A stretch of DNA of 64,000 nt from Thinopyrum elongatum (taxonomy: Eukaryota; Streptophyta; Magnoliopsida; Poales; Poaceae): positions 352,142,526 to 352,206,525 of the forward strand of contig CM022299.1 in assembly GCA_011799875.1 (NCBI GenBank), read 5' to 3'. The translations under genes and the position numbers were made by a program. The notes under the pieces are model-generated. The model saw nothing but the letters and a program-made list of their open reading frames with translations. It ran no database searches and had not been told where the DNA came from. This document shows positions 1 to 11,500 of this stretch, piece by piece (positions within the stretch are counted from its first letter, which is position 1; every line of letters begins with the position of its first letter).

Positions 1-784
1 TAGCATTAAGTATCAACCTCAGCCAGAGATCCTTTCTCGACTCCCTGTGAGAAAGCAATCCTAGAGCCATACTATCCATTTCTCATCTCAAGTATCTAGT
101 TCTAGTTGTATCGATCGGGATACAACTCCGAGCGTCTGTTACCGAGGATCCGGCTATGCATAGATTAGTTCTTCCCTGCAGGGGTGCACCAACTTACCCA
201 CCACACTCGATTAACTCCGGCCGGACACACTTTTCTGGGTCATGCCCGGCCTCGACCAAACGACATGCCATAGTCCTACCTAGGCTCAGCAGAGAGGTTC
301 CCGTCGGTCTATATCCTAAGCGCTCAGGGGTCTTGGGCCATCACCCTGTGCACTCCGGGTCATTGCGAGCAGGGCGAATCTCGGTACCACCACTACAGGA
401 TGGCGCCGGCCTAGTCGTGCCGCGATGCTGAACTGGACGTCTGACAGAGCTTTCGGAAGAAACGTATGACGCAGAGTGCCCATACTTATTCCCGCATGAT
501 GGTTAGTGCTATCGGGCCAAAGGCCCACTCAGATCAAATATCCAAATCGTTAGTGTATTGGGGGTGTGCGGTAACGAGCAGAGACTCACGATCGATGTGA
601 CCCCGTTGCCCCATCTCGAGGACTTGCGACAAGGGCTAAGAATGCCCGGCCATGCCTCGTATTTATCTCTCGGGTACCCTCCAGGTCAACCCGACTTCCC
701 ATCACTCGCGGGTACCCCTCAGGGTCGACCTGCCTATCCAAGTAACAGTTGTAAAGTCCAAGTATCCGTGTGTCCATAACATCA

Positions 785-1030
785 GGGAATCCGAGGTATC
801 ACCTTCATTGGATTCCTACTCAATGTATCTGTCAAGGTGAACTTAGGAGGAATCACCCTCGAGGTTCACACTTGAGGTGTTGCACGACGGTGTCGCTATC
901 GGAAGTGGTGAAGGAGAAATCACCCTCGATGACCACGACCGAATAGCTACTCTACAGAGTTAACATGAGAAGTGCTAAACGAGGTATCACCCTCGACACT
1001 CGATGATAATGCTGTAGTGTCGTACAACTA
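785..1030. repeat. Degenerate ATCACCCTCG module cluster in LTR
   Basis: The decamer ATCACCCTCG, or a one-base variant, recurs about four times at roughly 50-70 base spacing, usually preceded by GAGGT or GAGGA and partly repeated as a reverse complement (GAGGTTCACACTTGAGG). The same cluster is present in the other LTR (about 9985-10230) and in the solo LTR (about 31855-32110). Retention in three LTRs suggests it is an ancestral feature of this LTR family. A regulatory role is speculation. Confidence 0.7.
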
Positions 1031-2049
1031 AGGGGGTGATGTGCGGTGCTAGGGCCAGGTTGTCGATCACGTTGATCGAGCCATCTGATAATCCAGCGGG
1101 GGCAACTAGGTCAAAGTGGTGTCTCTGGTGGGTCTCTATCCAGCCTATACTAAGCAGTTTAGGATAAGCTGGTAAGGTATCAATAGCAGGTTACAATAAA
1201 CAGGCTATGCATCAGAATAGGATAACTCAAAGCAGTAGCAAATTCTAATGCAAGCAGGAGGGAGAAAGAATAGGCGATATAGGCATGTTCAAAAGGGGGG
1301 GTGCTTGCCTGGAAGATCTGCGGCAAGATAAGGGTCGTTGACGGCGTAGTCGAACTCCGGAGCTGCGTCGGTCTTGGGGACGGCGTCGGTCTCGGGGTCT
1401 ACCGAGATAGAAGAGGGGGAGGAAACAAAGAAATACACAGCAAACATATGCAACACAGAGCATGCTATGCTAAAGTGCAGTGCAGGGTTGCCTAAAAGCA
1501 TGTCTAAGCCATATTAGTTATTTTAGTATTTAAGTTGGAATTATTAACCGGTGTATATGCACTATTCATCTATCAGAAACAGGCTAGAAGTTGCGGGTTC
1601 ACCTTCGTAGAGGGTCCCGACACAGAAACAGACGGCACGGTTGGATTCGTGGGATTTTTCTGAGCAACTTTCATGTAGAAAGTTTTTCGATCCGAGCTAC
1701 GGTTTTATTTCTACGATTTTTCTAAGTTTTAAAGAATTTCTGGAATTTATTTTATTTATTTAAATCAACATTATCCAGAACAGTGAAGGGTGATGTCAGC
1801 ATGATGTAATGGTGACATCAGCAGTCAATAGAACGACTGACCAGGTCAAACCTGGCAGGTGGGACCCACCTGTCAGCCACTGTGGTTCTAACAGTGAGTT
1901 AATTTAACTAAACAGAGATAATTAGCTCGTAGGCCCCACATGTCAGTGTCTATTAGAGTTAACTAATCAGGTTTTAATTAAAAGTGTTTAATTAACTTAA
2001 CTAAACGAAGGGGGCCCACTGGTCAGTGACTGTGCTACACAGTCAGCAC

Positions 2050-3010
2050 AGTTGATCGGGGTCAACGGGTCAACTGGGCCCCCTGGGACCCACTGGCAAT
2101 GGCCCAGGGGTGGGCCCCGGCCGGCCACGTCGGCGGCGGCGCCGGAGAGGGCTCCGGCGAGCCTCCCGCAGCGGCGAACTCGCCGGAGGGCGTCAGAAAA
2201 GTGCTACAGAGCGCCAAAGCGGGTGCTTTCAGGCGCGTTCGAACGGGCGTCGAGCACCGCGTCGAATGGGAGACTTGGCAGGGGCGGAGGTGGTCAGAAG
2301 AGGCGTCGGCGATGAGGTCAGCGGCGATGCGGCTTTGTGCGACGGTGAAATCGGCGAGGCAACGCGCTACGGCTCGAACTAAAGGGGCAGGCGTGCTCTA
2401 CGCGCGCGTGTGAAGACGGTGGACCCGGGCCAGTGACCTTTTGGTCACCAGAGGCACGCCGGCGACGAGCTCGCGTGGCGTCGTGTTCGGCCACGGTGGA
2501 GAAGGTAGCTAGGAGGCACGCGAGAGCAACCAGAGAGAGGGAGAAGGGGGAGGAGCTCACCGAGCGGCTAAGAAAAGCCCTTGTGAGCTTAGGAGCAGCA
2601 GCAGGTCGCCGGGGATGACGGAGATCGCCGCAGCCGAGGCGGAAGGAGGCCGCTTGATCCGCGTCCTGTGGTGCTCCCTGGCTAGCGCTCGTGGACGGGG
2701 ACGAGGCAGTCGACGACAACGAAGCTGCTGGACAGGTCGGCGAGGCGAGGCGAGGTTGGTGGCCGCGGATGTGACGGTGAGCGGCAACGGTCGCATTCGG
2801 CAGAGGGGGAGAGGGCGAGCGCGAGGGGATAGAAGGGAAAGGGGAGTGGATGAGGACGACAGGGAGGCTGAGGAGGTCGGCCTTATCCCCTCCGCGGCCA
2901 CTGTGGCATCGCGGTGTCGGCCGCTCGCCGGTGCGAGCGCGCGCGTCCACAGCGGTGTCGACACGGGGAGGAGGGAGACGACAATGGGACTGTTGGGCTG
3001 GCCAGCACAC
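2050..3010. other. GC-rich block inside LTR; open frames probably not genes
   Basis: This GC-rich part of the LTR is open in several frames on both strands; the longest is 230 codons on the minus strand (2318-3010). The equivalent frame in the other LTR (11712-12359) is 215 codons with a different start and composition in places. I recognise no domain. High GC alone explains long stop-free frames, so I treat this as LTR sequence, possibly containing an old captured host fragment. Confidence 0.55.
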
Positions 3011-3505
3011 TGTGCACTAAGGCCCAGCCAACAGTGGGCTTTCTCTTTTACTTATTTCTTTTCTGCTTTTTTTCAGATGTAGTTTTGCAATATTTTGAGC
3101 CACCATATGACTTTGTATAAATGTGAATCTCAGCCACATAAATACAATGCAATATTCTGCACTGCCACAAGAAGTTTGGGCAAGTTTGGAATTCATTTGG
3201 ATTTTCCAAAAATAGAAAAGGCATTTATAGTGCTGTTTTGGCACTGTTTAAAATGCTTAGGCCCACTTTGTAGTTGATGCTGATGTTGTTTTCCTTAACA
3301 ACAAATATTTTTGGATTATTTGCTAGAGGGTGAACATTTTTTTCAGCAACTTTTGGGCAACTTTATTTTGCACTTGAATTTGAATTGATTTCCAGAGAGA
3401 AATTTGAATTGAAGTGTTTAAACATTATGATCAAGCATTGCAAATGAAGATGACTTGGCATAATTAACAGATGATCACAGTGCTTATTACAACAGGGGTG
3501 TTACA

Positions 3506-3520
3506 ATTCTCCTCCTCTAA
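3506..3520 (-). other. Polypurine tract of Gypsy element
   Basis: On the minus strand the purine-rich run TAGAGGAGGAGAAT lies immediately before the 3' LTR start TGTAACACCC. This is the expected position of the second-strand primer. Confidence 0.85.
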
Positions 3521-3542
3521 AAGAAATTCTCGTCCCGAGAAT

Positions 3543-4025
3543 TCAGTAGGTAGAAGGAAAGAGGTCGGGGTATTCCGTTCGAAGATTATCCTCGCGTTCC
3601 CAAGTGGCTTCATCTTTAGTATGAATTGACCACTGCACTTTCAGGAACTTGATAACCTTCTGACGGGTCCGACGTTCAGCTTGATCGAGAATGCGGATCG
3701 GATGCTCTTTATAAGATATATCATCTTGCAATTGGAGCAATTCATGGTCCATTGCTCGGTGCGGAGATTCCTTGAAGCAACGACGAAGTTGCGACACATG
3801 GAAGACGTCGTGGATATGAGAGAATTGCGGCGGCAACTCCAATTTATATGCCACCTGACCACGTCTGGCGAGAATGCGAAAAGGACCAATGTAGCGTGGA
3901 GCTAACTTGCCCTTGATTCCAAAGCGGTGAGTGCCCTTCATAGGGGTGACTCGCAAATAGGCTTGATCGCCAGGTTGATAGATCAAACCCCATCGTTTGT
4001 GATCGTAATTGCTCTTCTGGCGGTC
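3543..4025 (-). pseudogene. Gypsy polyprotein C-terminal part: integrase tail and chromodomain-like segment
   Basis: This segment follows an in-frame TAG (4026-4028) and continues the same frame as the pol segment to a stop near 3543. It reads from DRQKSNYDHKR through the GPFRI region and the DVFHVSQLR motif typical of Gypsy integrase tails. It ends with VQWS, ATWE and LFP motifs matching the chromodomain-like module of chromoviruses. The tail is thought to guide integration to heterochromatin (family knowledge). Loss of a Gln codon (CAG to TAG) is the simplest reading of the break; the only methionine start after it lies 13 codons in, at 3986. Confidence 0.85.
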
Positions 4026-6941
4026 CTAAGCCGCCTTGAGGTTTTCACGGACGATACGAACTTGCTCTTCCGCGCGTTGGATAATATCAGGGCCAACGAG
4101 CAGTCGTTCCCCAGTTTCTGACCAATTCAGAGGGGTTCGACACTTACGTCCATAAAGTACTTCGAAGGGGGCCATTTTCAAACTGGCTTGATAGCTGTTG
4201 CTATAAGAGAACTCGGCATACGGGAGAGATTCTTCCCACTTTTTGCCGAAAGAAATAACACAAGCTCGCAGCATGTCTTCAAGCACATGATTTACTCGCT
4301 CGACTTGGCCTTGGGACTGGGGATGATATGTTGAACTCCAGTTGATATGAGTTCCCATAGCTTCTTGGAAACTTTCCCAGAACTTTGAGGTGAAAAGACC
4401 ACCACGGTCTGAACTAATCTCCTTCGGAATACCGTGGAGTGATACAATTCTGGAGATATATAATTCTGCTAACTGACTAGCAGTGATAATTTCTTTAACA
4501 AGCAGAAAGTGTGCAACTTTAGAAAGTTGGTCGACGACGACAAGAATGGCATCGTGACCCTTCTGTGACTTGGGAAGGCCAGTAATGAAATCTATTTGAA
4601 CTTTATCCCATTTCCACAAAGGAATAGGAAGTGGTTGCAGAATTCTAGCAGGCTTCTGATGTTCAGCTTTAATGCGACGACAAACATCACATTCAGCAAC
4701 ATATCGAGCAATGTCCTGCTTCATTTTAGACCACCAGTACCTTTGTCGGAGATCATGATACATCTTGGTGCTACCCGGATGAATAGACAATGGTGTGTCA
4801 TGTGCCTCCTTCATGACCTTGTCAGTCATAAGCTCGAAGCGGGGTACGACAATGCGGTCTCTGAAGTACAAGGTTCCATCTTCAGACAGCGAGAAATCCC
4901 TGTACTTTTCAAGGTGAAGATCTTTCTTCATCAGATCAACTTCAGCATCTTTAGCTTGCGCACTCTTAACAGCCTTCTCAAGGTCTGGTTCAACAACCAA
5001 GGTATTTAGGTATCCTTGAGGAACTATCTCGAGATTTAGCTTTCGAATCTCTTCATACAGGAGTGGTTGCTGTAGCTGGACTTCAAGTTCACAGCAGTAG
5101 GATTTACGGCTCAAAGCATCAGCCATTACATTAGCCTTGCCAGGGGTATAAGAAATACCCAAATCATAGTCCATAATGGTCTCCATCCATCTTTGCTGAC
5201 GGAGGTTCAGAGATGGCTGAGTGAACAAGTACTTCAGACTTTTATGATCTGTGTAGATCTCGCAACGATTACCGAGGAGGTAATGTCGCCACAACTTCAA
5301 TGCATAGATGACAGCAACTAGTTCTAGATCATGTACTAGATAGTTCTCTTCATGCGGATGCAACTGTCGAGAGACATAAGCAATCACTTTACGCTCTTGC
5401 ATTAGGACAAAGCCTAATCCTTCACGGGATGCGTCACCATAAATCACAAAGTCTTTGAGAGAATCTTGAGGGTGAAGTACTGGGGCAGATGTTAGCTTGT
5501 CTTTGAGTGTTTGAAAACTTTCCTGACATTTTTCTATCCACTCAAACTTAACGCCCTTGTGAAGCAGATCAGTCAAAGGCTTAGCAATCTTTGAGAAATT
5601 CTCGACAAAACGATGGCAATAGCTTGCGAGGCCGAGAAAACTTCTGACTTGCTTGACATTCTTCGGTAGAGTCCATTCAAGAATAGCCTGAACTCGTTCT
5701 GGGTTAACAGCAATGCCATCTTTGGAGATCACGTGGCCGAGATATGTCACTTCAGACAACCAGACTTCACACTTAGAATACTTGGCATATAGTTGATGTT
5801 CACGCAGCTTCTCCAGTACAAGCCGAAGATGTTCGGCATGTTCTTCTTCATTCTTCGAATATACCAGAATATCATCTAGATAAACCACGACAAATTTGTC
5901 GAGATAATCCATGAAGATGTAGTTCATTAACCGGGAGAAGGTAGCTGGAGCATTGGTTAAGCCGAAGGACATGACAGTGTACTCATAAGAGCCATAACGG
6001 GTAACAAAGGCAGTCTTCGGAATATCCTCTTCGCGAACACGGATCTGATGATAACCCAACCTCAAGTCGAGTTTAGAGAACACCGATGATCCAGCAAGTT
6101 GATCATACAGATCATTGATCCGAGGAAGTGGATACTTATTCTGTATGGTTGCCTGGTTGATAGGACGGTAATCTTGAACCAACCTATTCGTACCATCTTT
6201 CTTCTTGACAAAGAGAGAAGGTGCTCCCCAGGCAGAGGAACTTGGACGGATAAAGCCCTTGCGGAGTGATTTGTCGATTTCCTCCTTAAGCTCAAGGAGT
6301 TCATGCGGAGGCATCTTATAAGGACGCTTCGCAATAGGAGTAGTGCCCGGCTTCAAGTCTATGATGAATTCAACAGCTCTAGCAGGGGGGATTCCTGGAA
6401 ATTCTTCTGGAAAGACATCTTGAAAGTCACGAACAACTGGAATGTTCTCGATGCCTTCAAGAGGTGAAGCATTCAATGCATTCAGAGCATAAATCTGGCT
6501 CTCGGCACTCTGTATTATCTTGGCTGAGTAGTTGATCACCTGGCCAGAAGGGTGTGTGAGTTGGACTGTCTTAGTAGCACAGTCGATCAAAGCTTTATAG
6601 GCTGTCAACCATTCCATACCAAGAATGATGTCTATGTTGGAAGGTCCGAGCACAATGAAAGATGACGGAAAAAGTAGACCTCCAATTTCAATTTGGTTGT
6701 GAGGGCTTACCATAGTGGCTTGCCACTTGGCTCCCGGAGATTGAACTGATAAAGGAATGGATAACTTTTCCATGCCTAACCCATGTAACTGTGCAAATTG
6801 TTGGGACACAAAGGCATGAGATGCTCCTGAATCAAAAAGGACAGTTGCTGGCACTGAATTAACGAGAAGGGTACCCATCACAATCTTTGGGGCTTCACGA
6901 GCTTCTTCCATTTTGACATGAGTGACTTGACCATAATTCAT
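4026..6941 (-). CDS. pol: Gypsy pol: protease, reverse transcriptase, RNase H, integrase
   Basis: An open segment of 971 codons. Near residue 37 is the aspartic protease motif FDSGASHAF. The RT carries the YLDD catalytic box near residue 355 (about 5870-5880). RNase H has IYGDAS near residue 500. The integrase zinc finger (HPG...CDVC) lies near residues 730-760, followed by the catalytic core with D in QIDFITG, D in SSDRGG and E in QVERVNH. Gypsy order is protease, RT, RNase H, integrase. The methionine at 6941 is only the first after an upstream TGA; the true translation unit began at the gag start (7946). The catalytic residues look intact, so the element was active recently, but it is split from gag and from the integrase tail by single stop codons. 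Confidence 0.93.
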   Translation of the reverse strand: MNYGQVTHVKMEEAREAPKIVMGTLLVNSVPATVLFDSGASHAFVSQQFAQLHGLGMEKLSIPLSVQSPGAKWQATMVSPHNQIEIGGLLFPSSFIVLGPSNIDIILGMEWLTAYKALIDCATKTVQLTHPSGQVINYSAKIIQSAESQIYALNALNASPLEGIENIPVVRDFQDVFPEEFPGIPPARAVEFIIDLKPGTTPIAKRPYKMPPHELLELKEEIDKSLRKGFIRPSSSAWGAPSLFVKKKDGTNRLVQDYRPINQATIQNKYPLPRINDLYDQLAGSSVFSKLDLRLGYHQIRVREEDIPKTAFVTRYGSYEYTVMSFGLTNAPATFSRLMNYIFMDYLDKFVVVYLDDILVYSKNEEEHAEHLRLVLEKLREHQLYAKYSKCEVWLSEVTYLGHVISKDGIAVNPERVQAILEWTLPKNVKQVRSFLGLASYCHRFVENFSKIAKPLTDLLHKGVKFEWIEKCQESFQTLKDKLTSAPVLHPQDSLKDFVIYGDASREGLGFVLMQERKVIAYVSRQLHPHEENYLVHDLELVAVIYALKLWRHYLLGNRCEIYTDHKSLKYLFTQPSLNLRQQRWMETIMDYDLGISYTPGKANVMADALSRKSYCCELEVQLQQPLLYEEIRKLNLEIVPQGYLNTLVVEPDLEKAVKSAQAKDAEVDLMKKDLHLEKYRDFSLSEDGTLYFRDRIVVPRFELMTDKVMKEAHDTPLSIHPGSTKMYHDLRQRYWWSKMKQDIARYVAECDVCRRIKAEHQKPARILQPLPIPLWKWDKVQIDFITGLPKSQKGHDAILVVVDQLSKVAHFLLVKEIITASQLAELYISRIVSLHGIPKEISSDRGGLFTSKFWESFQEAMGTHINWSSTYHPQSQGQVERVNHVLEDMLRACVISFGKKWEESLPYAEFSYSNSYQASLKMAPFEVLYGRKCRTPLNWSETGERLLVGPDIIQRAEEQVRIVRENLKAA

Positions 6942-6980
6942 AGCAGGTGGCCTGACAACATAGCTTCTGTTGCGATGGTT

Positions 6981-7946
6981 TCAACGGGCCTTTTTACGAT
7001 CAACAGGACGACGTGATGAATTTTGCGGCTGACCCTGATGACAGTTGAAAGCACGGTGCCCTGGTTGTCCACACTTACGACATAAACCATCATTATGGGG
7101 AGGATCCATAACATTAGGCTGTCCACTTTGATTTCTGAGCTGTCTAGGCGGCGCAGGCAGACGAGGTGCAACATAAGAAGGTATCGGTGCAGGGGCAGGT
7201 CGGTGATGTACATTGTGCGGAATCCCCACTCGACGTTTCTGAACAGGCTGACCCGAGGATGAGCCAACATCACGAGTGCGCTTGAGCGACTCCTGGTATT
7301 TAGTCAGAGCAGTTTCAACTCGGAAAGATTGGCTGACAAGCGTTGCGAAGTCTGTGCAATCATGGACAGCAAGTGCGAGGTTTATATCAGTACGCAGTCC
7401 TTCACAGAATTTCTCCTGCTTGCGAGCATCAGTGCAGACGTCATCCGCAGCATAGCGGGATAATTCAAGGAATTTCCTCTGATATTCATCCACGGTCATT
7501 GTGCCCTGTATGAGTTTGCGGAACTCCCTCTTCTTCTGGTCCTTCAGACCTTGAGGAATGTGTCGTGCACGGAAAGCTGACTGAAATTCCTGCCAAGTGG
7601 TTACAGTTTTAGCAGGCAACATACCCTTGTGGCTTTCCCACCATTGAGCAGCTGGGCCCTTCAAGTGGAATGTCGCAAAGGTGACATAATTGTCAGGAGC
7701 AACATTAGCTGATTCCATCTCAAACAGGATGTCTCGGAGCCAATCATCAGCATCCATAGGATTGGTGGAGTTGCGGAAAACAGATGGGTTGAGGCGCACG
7801 GAATCTTGAAGCGATATCGGACCAGGCTCCTGACGAGCATCGTTGCGTTCCAAACAGTTCACCAAACTCTCATTGAGCTGACGGCTCAATTCAAACTGTT
7901 GCATCATCGCGGCAATATAGGGTGGAGGTGGAGGATCGTCAGCCAT
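6981..7946 (-). CDS. gag: Gypsy gag with CCHC zinc knuckle
   Basis: A 321-codon frame starting MADDPPPPPY. The central retrotransposon gag region (about residues 60-190) has the typical DADDWLRDI, WWES and FRARHIP motifs. Near the C-terminus is a complete CCHC knuckle, CRKCGQPGHRAFNC, which would bind the element RNA in the virus-like particle. It ends at a TGA (6981-6983) that is in frame with pol, 14 codons before the first pol methionine. The start was chosen because it is the first ATG after the leader and is followed by the conserved gag region. Confidence 0.92.
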   Translation of the reverse strand: MADDPPPPPYIAAMMQQFELSRQLNESLVNCLERNDARQEPGPISLQDSVRLNPSVFRNSTNPMDADDWLRDILFEMESANVAPDNYVTFATFHLKGPAAQWWESHKGMLPAKTVTTWQEFQSAFRARHIPQGLKDQKKREFRKLIQGTMTVDEYQRKFLELSRYAADDVCTDARKQEKFCEGLRTDINLALAVHDCTDFATLVSQSFRVETALTKYQESLKRTRDVGSSSGQPVQKRRVGIPHNVHHRPAPAPIPSYVAPRLPAPPRQLRNQSGQPNVMDPPHNDGLCRKCGQPGHRAFNCHQGQPQNSSRRPVDRKKAR

Positions 7947-8545
7947 CCTACTAAAAATAACAGGGACAGTTTAGTAATAACAACTGCATGTGTATGGAAT
8001 TATTCATGATGTAACACAGGAAATGAACAAGAAGGGCATTAGATATATGATAGTAGTCGTTAAAGACATACCAATCCATGCACAGAGTTAGATTCAAATG
8101 GATAGTACAAGCTCGGGAACGCTCGCAGCTAGACAAACTAGGCGGCGCGCAGGCACGCGGTGAGGAATACAACAACATGACCTAGCAAAGGCTACATCAT
8201 GTCGGAGAAAACTGTTGGAGCAAGGAATATGCAAGTGACAACAGAGGGTGCCCTCGATAAAAGGATCCTGCAAGCAGAACCTGGCCCACAATCTTGAAGA
8301 AAGGGGGTAATTTTAGAACTCCGGGTGGATGTGATCATGAGAACCTAATGTTGGAGTTAGTAAAATTTTAAACCAAAAGGAAGAGAGATTAGGGTCCCAG
8401 AGTAAAGACGAGGAATAAAAGATCCTAATACCACCCATTCGGCGACGTGGGCCCGTAAGCCACACAGCCAAGTTAGTAAAACAGTTTTCACGACTAGACT
8501 CAACTTCGGCCAAGGAGTTGGAAAGGGGGATTCCTACAGGCAGTC
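7947..8545 (-). other. Gypsy untranslated leader
   Basis: About 600 bases between the primer-binding site and the gag start. Only short open frames occur, with no recognisable domain; this is the normal place for packaging signals, which I cannot locate by eye. Confidence 0.7.
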
Positions 8546-8558
8546 GGCTCTGATACCA
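8546..8558 (-). other. Primer-binding site, initiator tRNA-Met type
   Basis: The minus strand reads TGGTATCAGAGCC three bases after the 5' LTR end. This is the standard complement of the 3' end of plant initiator tRNA-Met and fixes both the LTR boundary and the orientation. Confidence 0.93.
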
Positions 8559-8561
8559 ACC

Positions 8562-11500
8562 TGTGATGCCCCCGGCTTAATTGTGCACTAACCATACACG
8601 CAAATGCACACGATCAAGCCTAAGGACTCACTTGAAAGTATCACAACACAACTCTAAAACATAAATAAAGGCATGCAAGCATTATATTACAAGCCAGGGC
8701 CTCGAGGGCTCGAATACATAAGCTTGATGTCAACAAGCATCAGCGGAAGCGTTAGATATCTGAGTACAGATATAAAAGAAACAGACAAGCCTTTAAGAAG
8801 GCGGTGCAAAACAAAAGCTACGATCGAAAAGGCGCAGGCCTCCTGCCTGGGACCCTCCGAACCTACTCCTGGTCGTCAGCCAACTCGTAGCAGTAACCAC
8901 CCTCGGGGTAGTAGTAGCAGTCGTCGATGGGGGCAGCTGTCTCAGGGGCTCCGTCATCTGGTTGCATCAAACGGATATGGGGAAAAAGAGGAAGCAAAGC
9001 AACCGTGAGTACTCATCCGAAGTACTCAGCAAGCAAGGATCTACACTACATATGCAACATTATCAAAGGAGGCTGTATATGTGGACTGGGCTTGCAGAAA
9101 TGCCAGAATAGAGAGAAGGCCTAGTCCTATTGAAGACTAGCATCTTCAGCGGTCTTGCAGCATTAGAAGAGTGTAGATTAGTACAGTATAAAGTAGTAGT
9201 AGCATTAAGTATCAACCTCGGCCAGAGATCCTTTCTCGACTCCCTATGAGAAAGCAATCCTAGGGCCATACTATCCATTTCTCATCTCAAGTATCCAGTT
9301 CTAGTTGTATCGATCAGGATACAACTGCGAGCGTCCGTTACCGAGGATCCGGCTATGCATAGATTAGTTCTTCCCTGCAGGGGTGCACCAACTTACCCAC
9401 CACGCTCGATTAACTCCGGCCGGACACACTTTTCTGGGTCATGCTCGTCCTCGGCCAAACGACACGCCGTAGTCCTACCTAGGCTCAGCAGAGAGGTCCC
9501 CGTCGGTGTATATCCTAAGCGCTCAGGGGTCTTGGGCCATCACCCTGTGCACTCCGGGTCGTTGCGAGCAGGGCGAATCTCGGTACCACCACTATAGGAT
9601 GGCGCCGGCCTAGCCGTGCCGCGATGCTGAACTGGACGTCTGACAGAGCTTTAGGAAGAAACGTACGACGTAGGGTGCCCATACTTATTCACGCGTGATG
9701 GTTAGTGCTATCGGGCCAAAGGCCCACTCAGATCGAATATCCAAATCGTTAGTGTATTGGGGGTGTGTGGTAATAAGCAGAGACTCACGATCGATGTGAC
9801 CCCGTCGCCCCGTCTCGAGGACTTGCGGCAAGGGCTAAGAATGCCCGGCCACGCCTTGTATTTATCTCTCGGGTACCCTCCAGGTCAACCCGACTTCCCA
9901 TCACTCGCGGGTACCTCTCAGGGTTAACCCGCCTTTCCAAGTAACAGTTGTAAAGTCCAAGTATCCGTGTGTCCATAACATCAGGGAATCCGAGGTATCA
10001 CCCTCGTTGGATTCCTACTCGATGTATCCGTCAAGGTGAACTTAGGAGGAATCACCCTCGAGGTTCACACTTGAGGTGTTGCACGACGGCGTCGTTATCG
10101 GAAGTGGTGAAGGAGGAATCACCCTCGATGACCACGACCGAATAGCTACTCTACAGAGTTAACATCAGAAGTGCTAAACGAGGTATCACCCTCGGCACTC
10201 GATGATAACGCTGCAGTGTCGTACAACTAAGGGGGTGATGTGCGGTGCCAGGGCCAGGTTGTCGATCACGTTGATCGAGCCATCTGATAATCCAGCGGGG
10301 GTAACTGGGTCAAAGTGGTGTCTGGTGGGTCTCTATCTAGCCTATACTAAGCAGTTTAGGATAAGCAGGTAAGGTATCAATAGCAGGTTACAATAAACAG
10401 GCTATGCATCAGAATAGGATAACTCAAAGCAGTAGCAAATTCTAATGCAAGCAGGAGGGAGAAAGAATAGGCGATATAGGCATGTTCAAAAGGGGGGGGG
10501 TGCTTGCCTGGAAGCTCTGCGGCAAGATAAGGGTCGTTAACGGCGTAGTCGAACTCCGGAGCTGCGTCGGTCTCGGGGACGGCGTCGGTCACCGAGATAG
10601 AAGAGGGGGAGGAAACAAATAAATACACAGCAAACATATGCAACACAGAGCATGCTATGCTAACGTGTAGTGCAGGGTTGCCTAAAAGCATGTCTAAGCC
10701 ATATTAGGCCCTGTTTGTTTGGGCTTTTGCTTCTGCTTTTGCAGCTTTTCCACTTTGGACAAAAAGCCATAAAAGCTCCTAAATAGGTGCTTTTGGGGCT
10801 TTCAGGGCTTTTGATGAATCAATATAACAATATTTAGCTCCAAAAGCACCTATTTAGGAGCTTTTGTGGCTTTTTGGCCAAAGTGAAAAAGCTGCAAAAA
10901 CAGAAGCAAAAGCTATTTAGGAATTAAGTTGGAATTATTAACCGGTGTATATGCACTATTCACATATCGGAAACAGGCTAGAAGTTGCGGGTTCACCTCT
11001 GTAGAGGGTCCCGACACGAAAACATACGACACGGTTGGATTCGTGGGATTTTTCTGAGCAACTTTCATGTAAAAAGTTTTTCGATCCGAGCTACAGTTTT
11101 ATTTCTACGATTTTTCTAAGTTTTAAAGAATTTCTGGAATTTATTTTATTTATTTAAATCAACATTATCCAGAACAGTGAAGGGTGATGTCAGCATGACG
11201 TAATGGTGACATCAGCAGTCAACAGACTGGCTGACTAGGTCAAACCTGGCAGGTGGGACCCACCTGTCAGCCACTGTGGTTCTAACAGTGAGTTAATTTA
11301 ATTAAACAGAGATAATTAGCTCATAGGCCCCACATGTCAGTGTCTATTAGAGTTAACTAATCAGGTTTTAATTAAAAGTGTTTAATTAACTTAACTAAAC
11401 GAAGGGGGCCCACTGGTCAGTGACTGTGCTGCACAGTCAGCATAGTTGAATGGGGTCAACGGGTCAACTGGGCCCCCTGGGACCCACTGGCAGTGGCCCA

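Larger units (their letters stand above)
1..3505 (-). repeat. 3' LTR of the Gypsy element (partial)
   Basis: This copy matches 9200-12902 almost throughout, except that it lacks the MITE found there. The missing outer part is 638 bases, giving an original LTR of about 4143 bp. Inside are a block of ATCACCCTCG-type modules (about 785-1030) and a GC-rich block (about 2050-3010) with overlapping open frames in several frames. An AT-rich stretch follows up to the terminal TGTTACA (plus-strand view). Confidence 0.93.

Noticed and set aside
2318..3010. 230-codon minus-strand frame in the Gypsy LTR (and 215-codon counterpart at 11712-12359)
   Set aside because: It lies in a GC-rich LTR block with stop-free frames in several directions, has no known domain, and its N-terminus differs between the two LTRs.
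8546..8558. tRNA-like sequence
   Set aside because: It is only a 13-base primer-binding complement, not a tRNA gene; no cloverleaf can be formed. The same applies to 15019-15035, 47583-47595 and 59095-59107.
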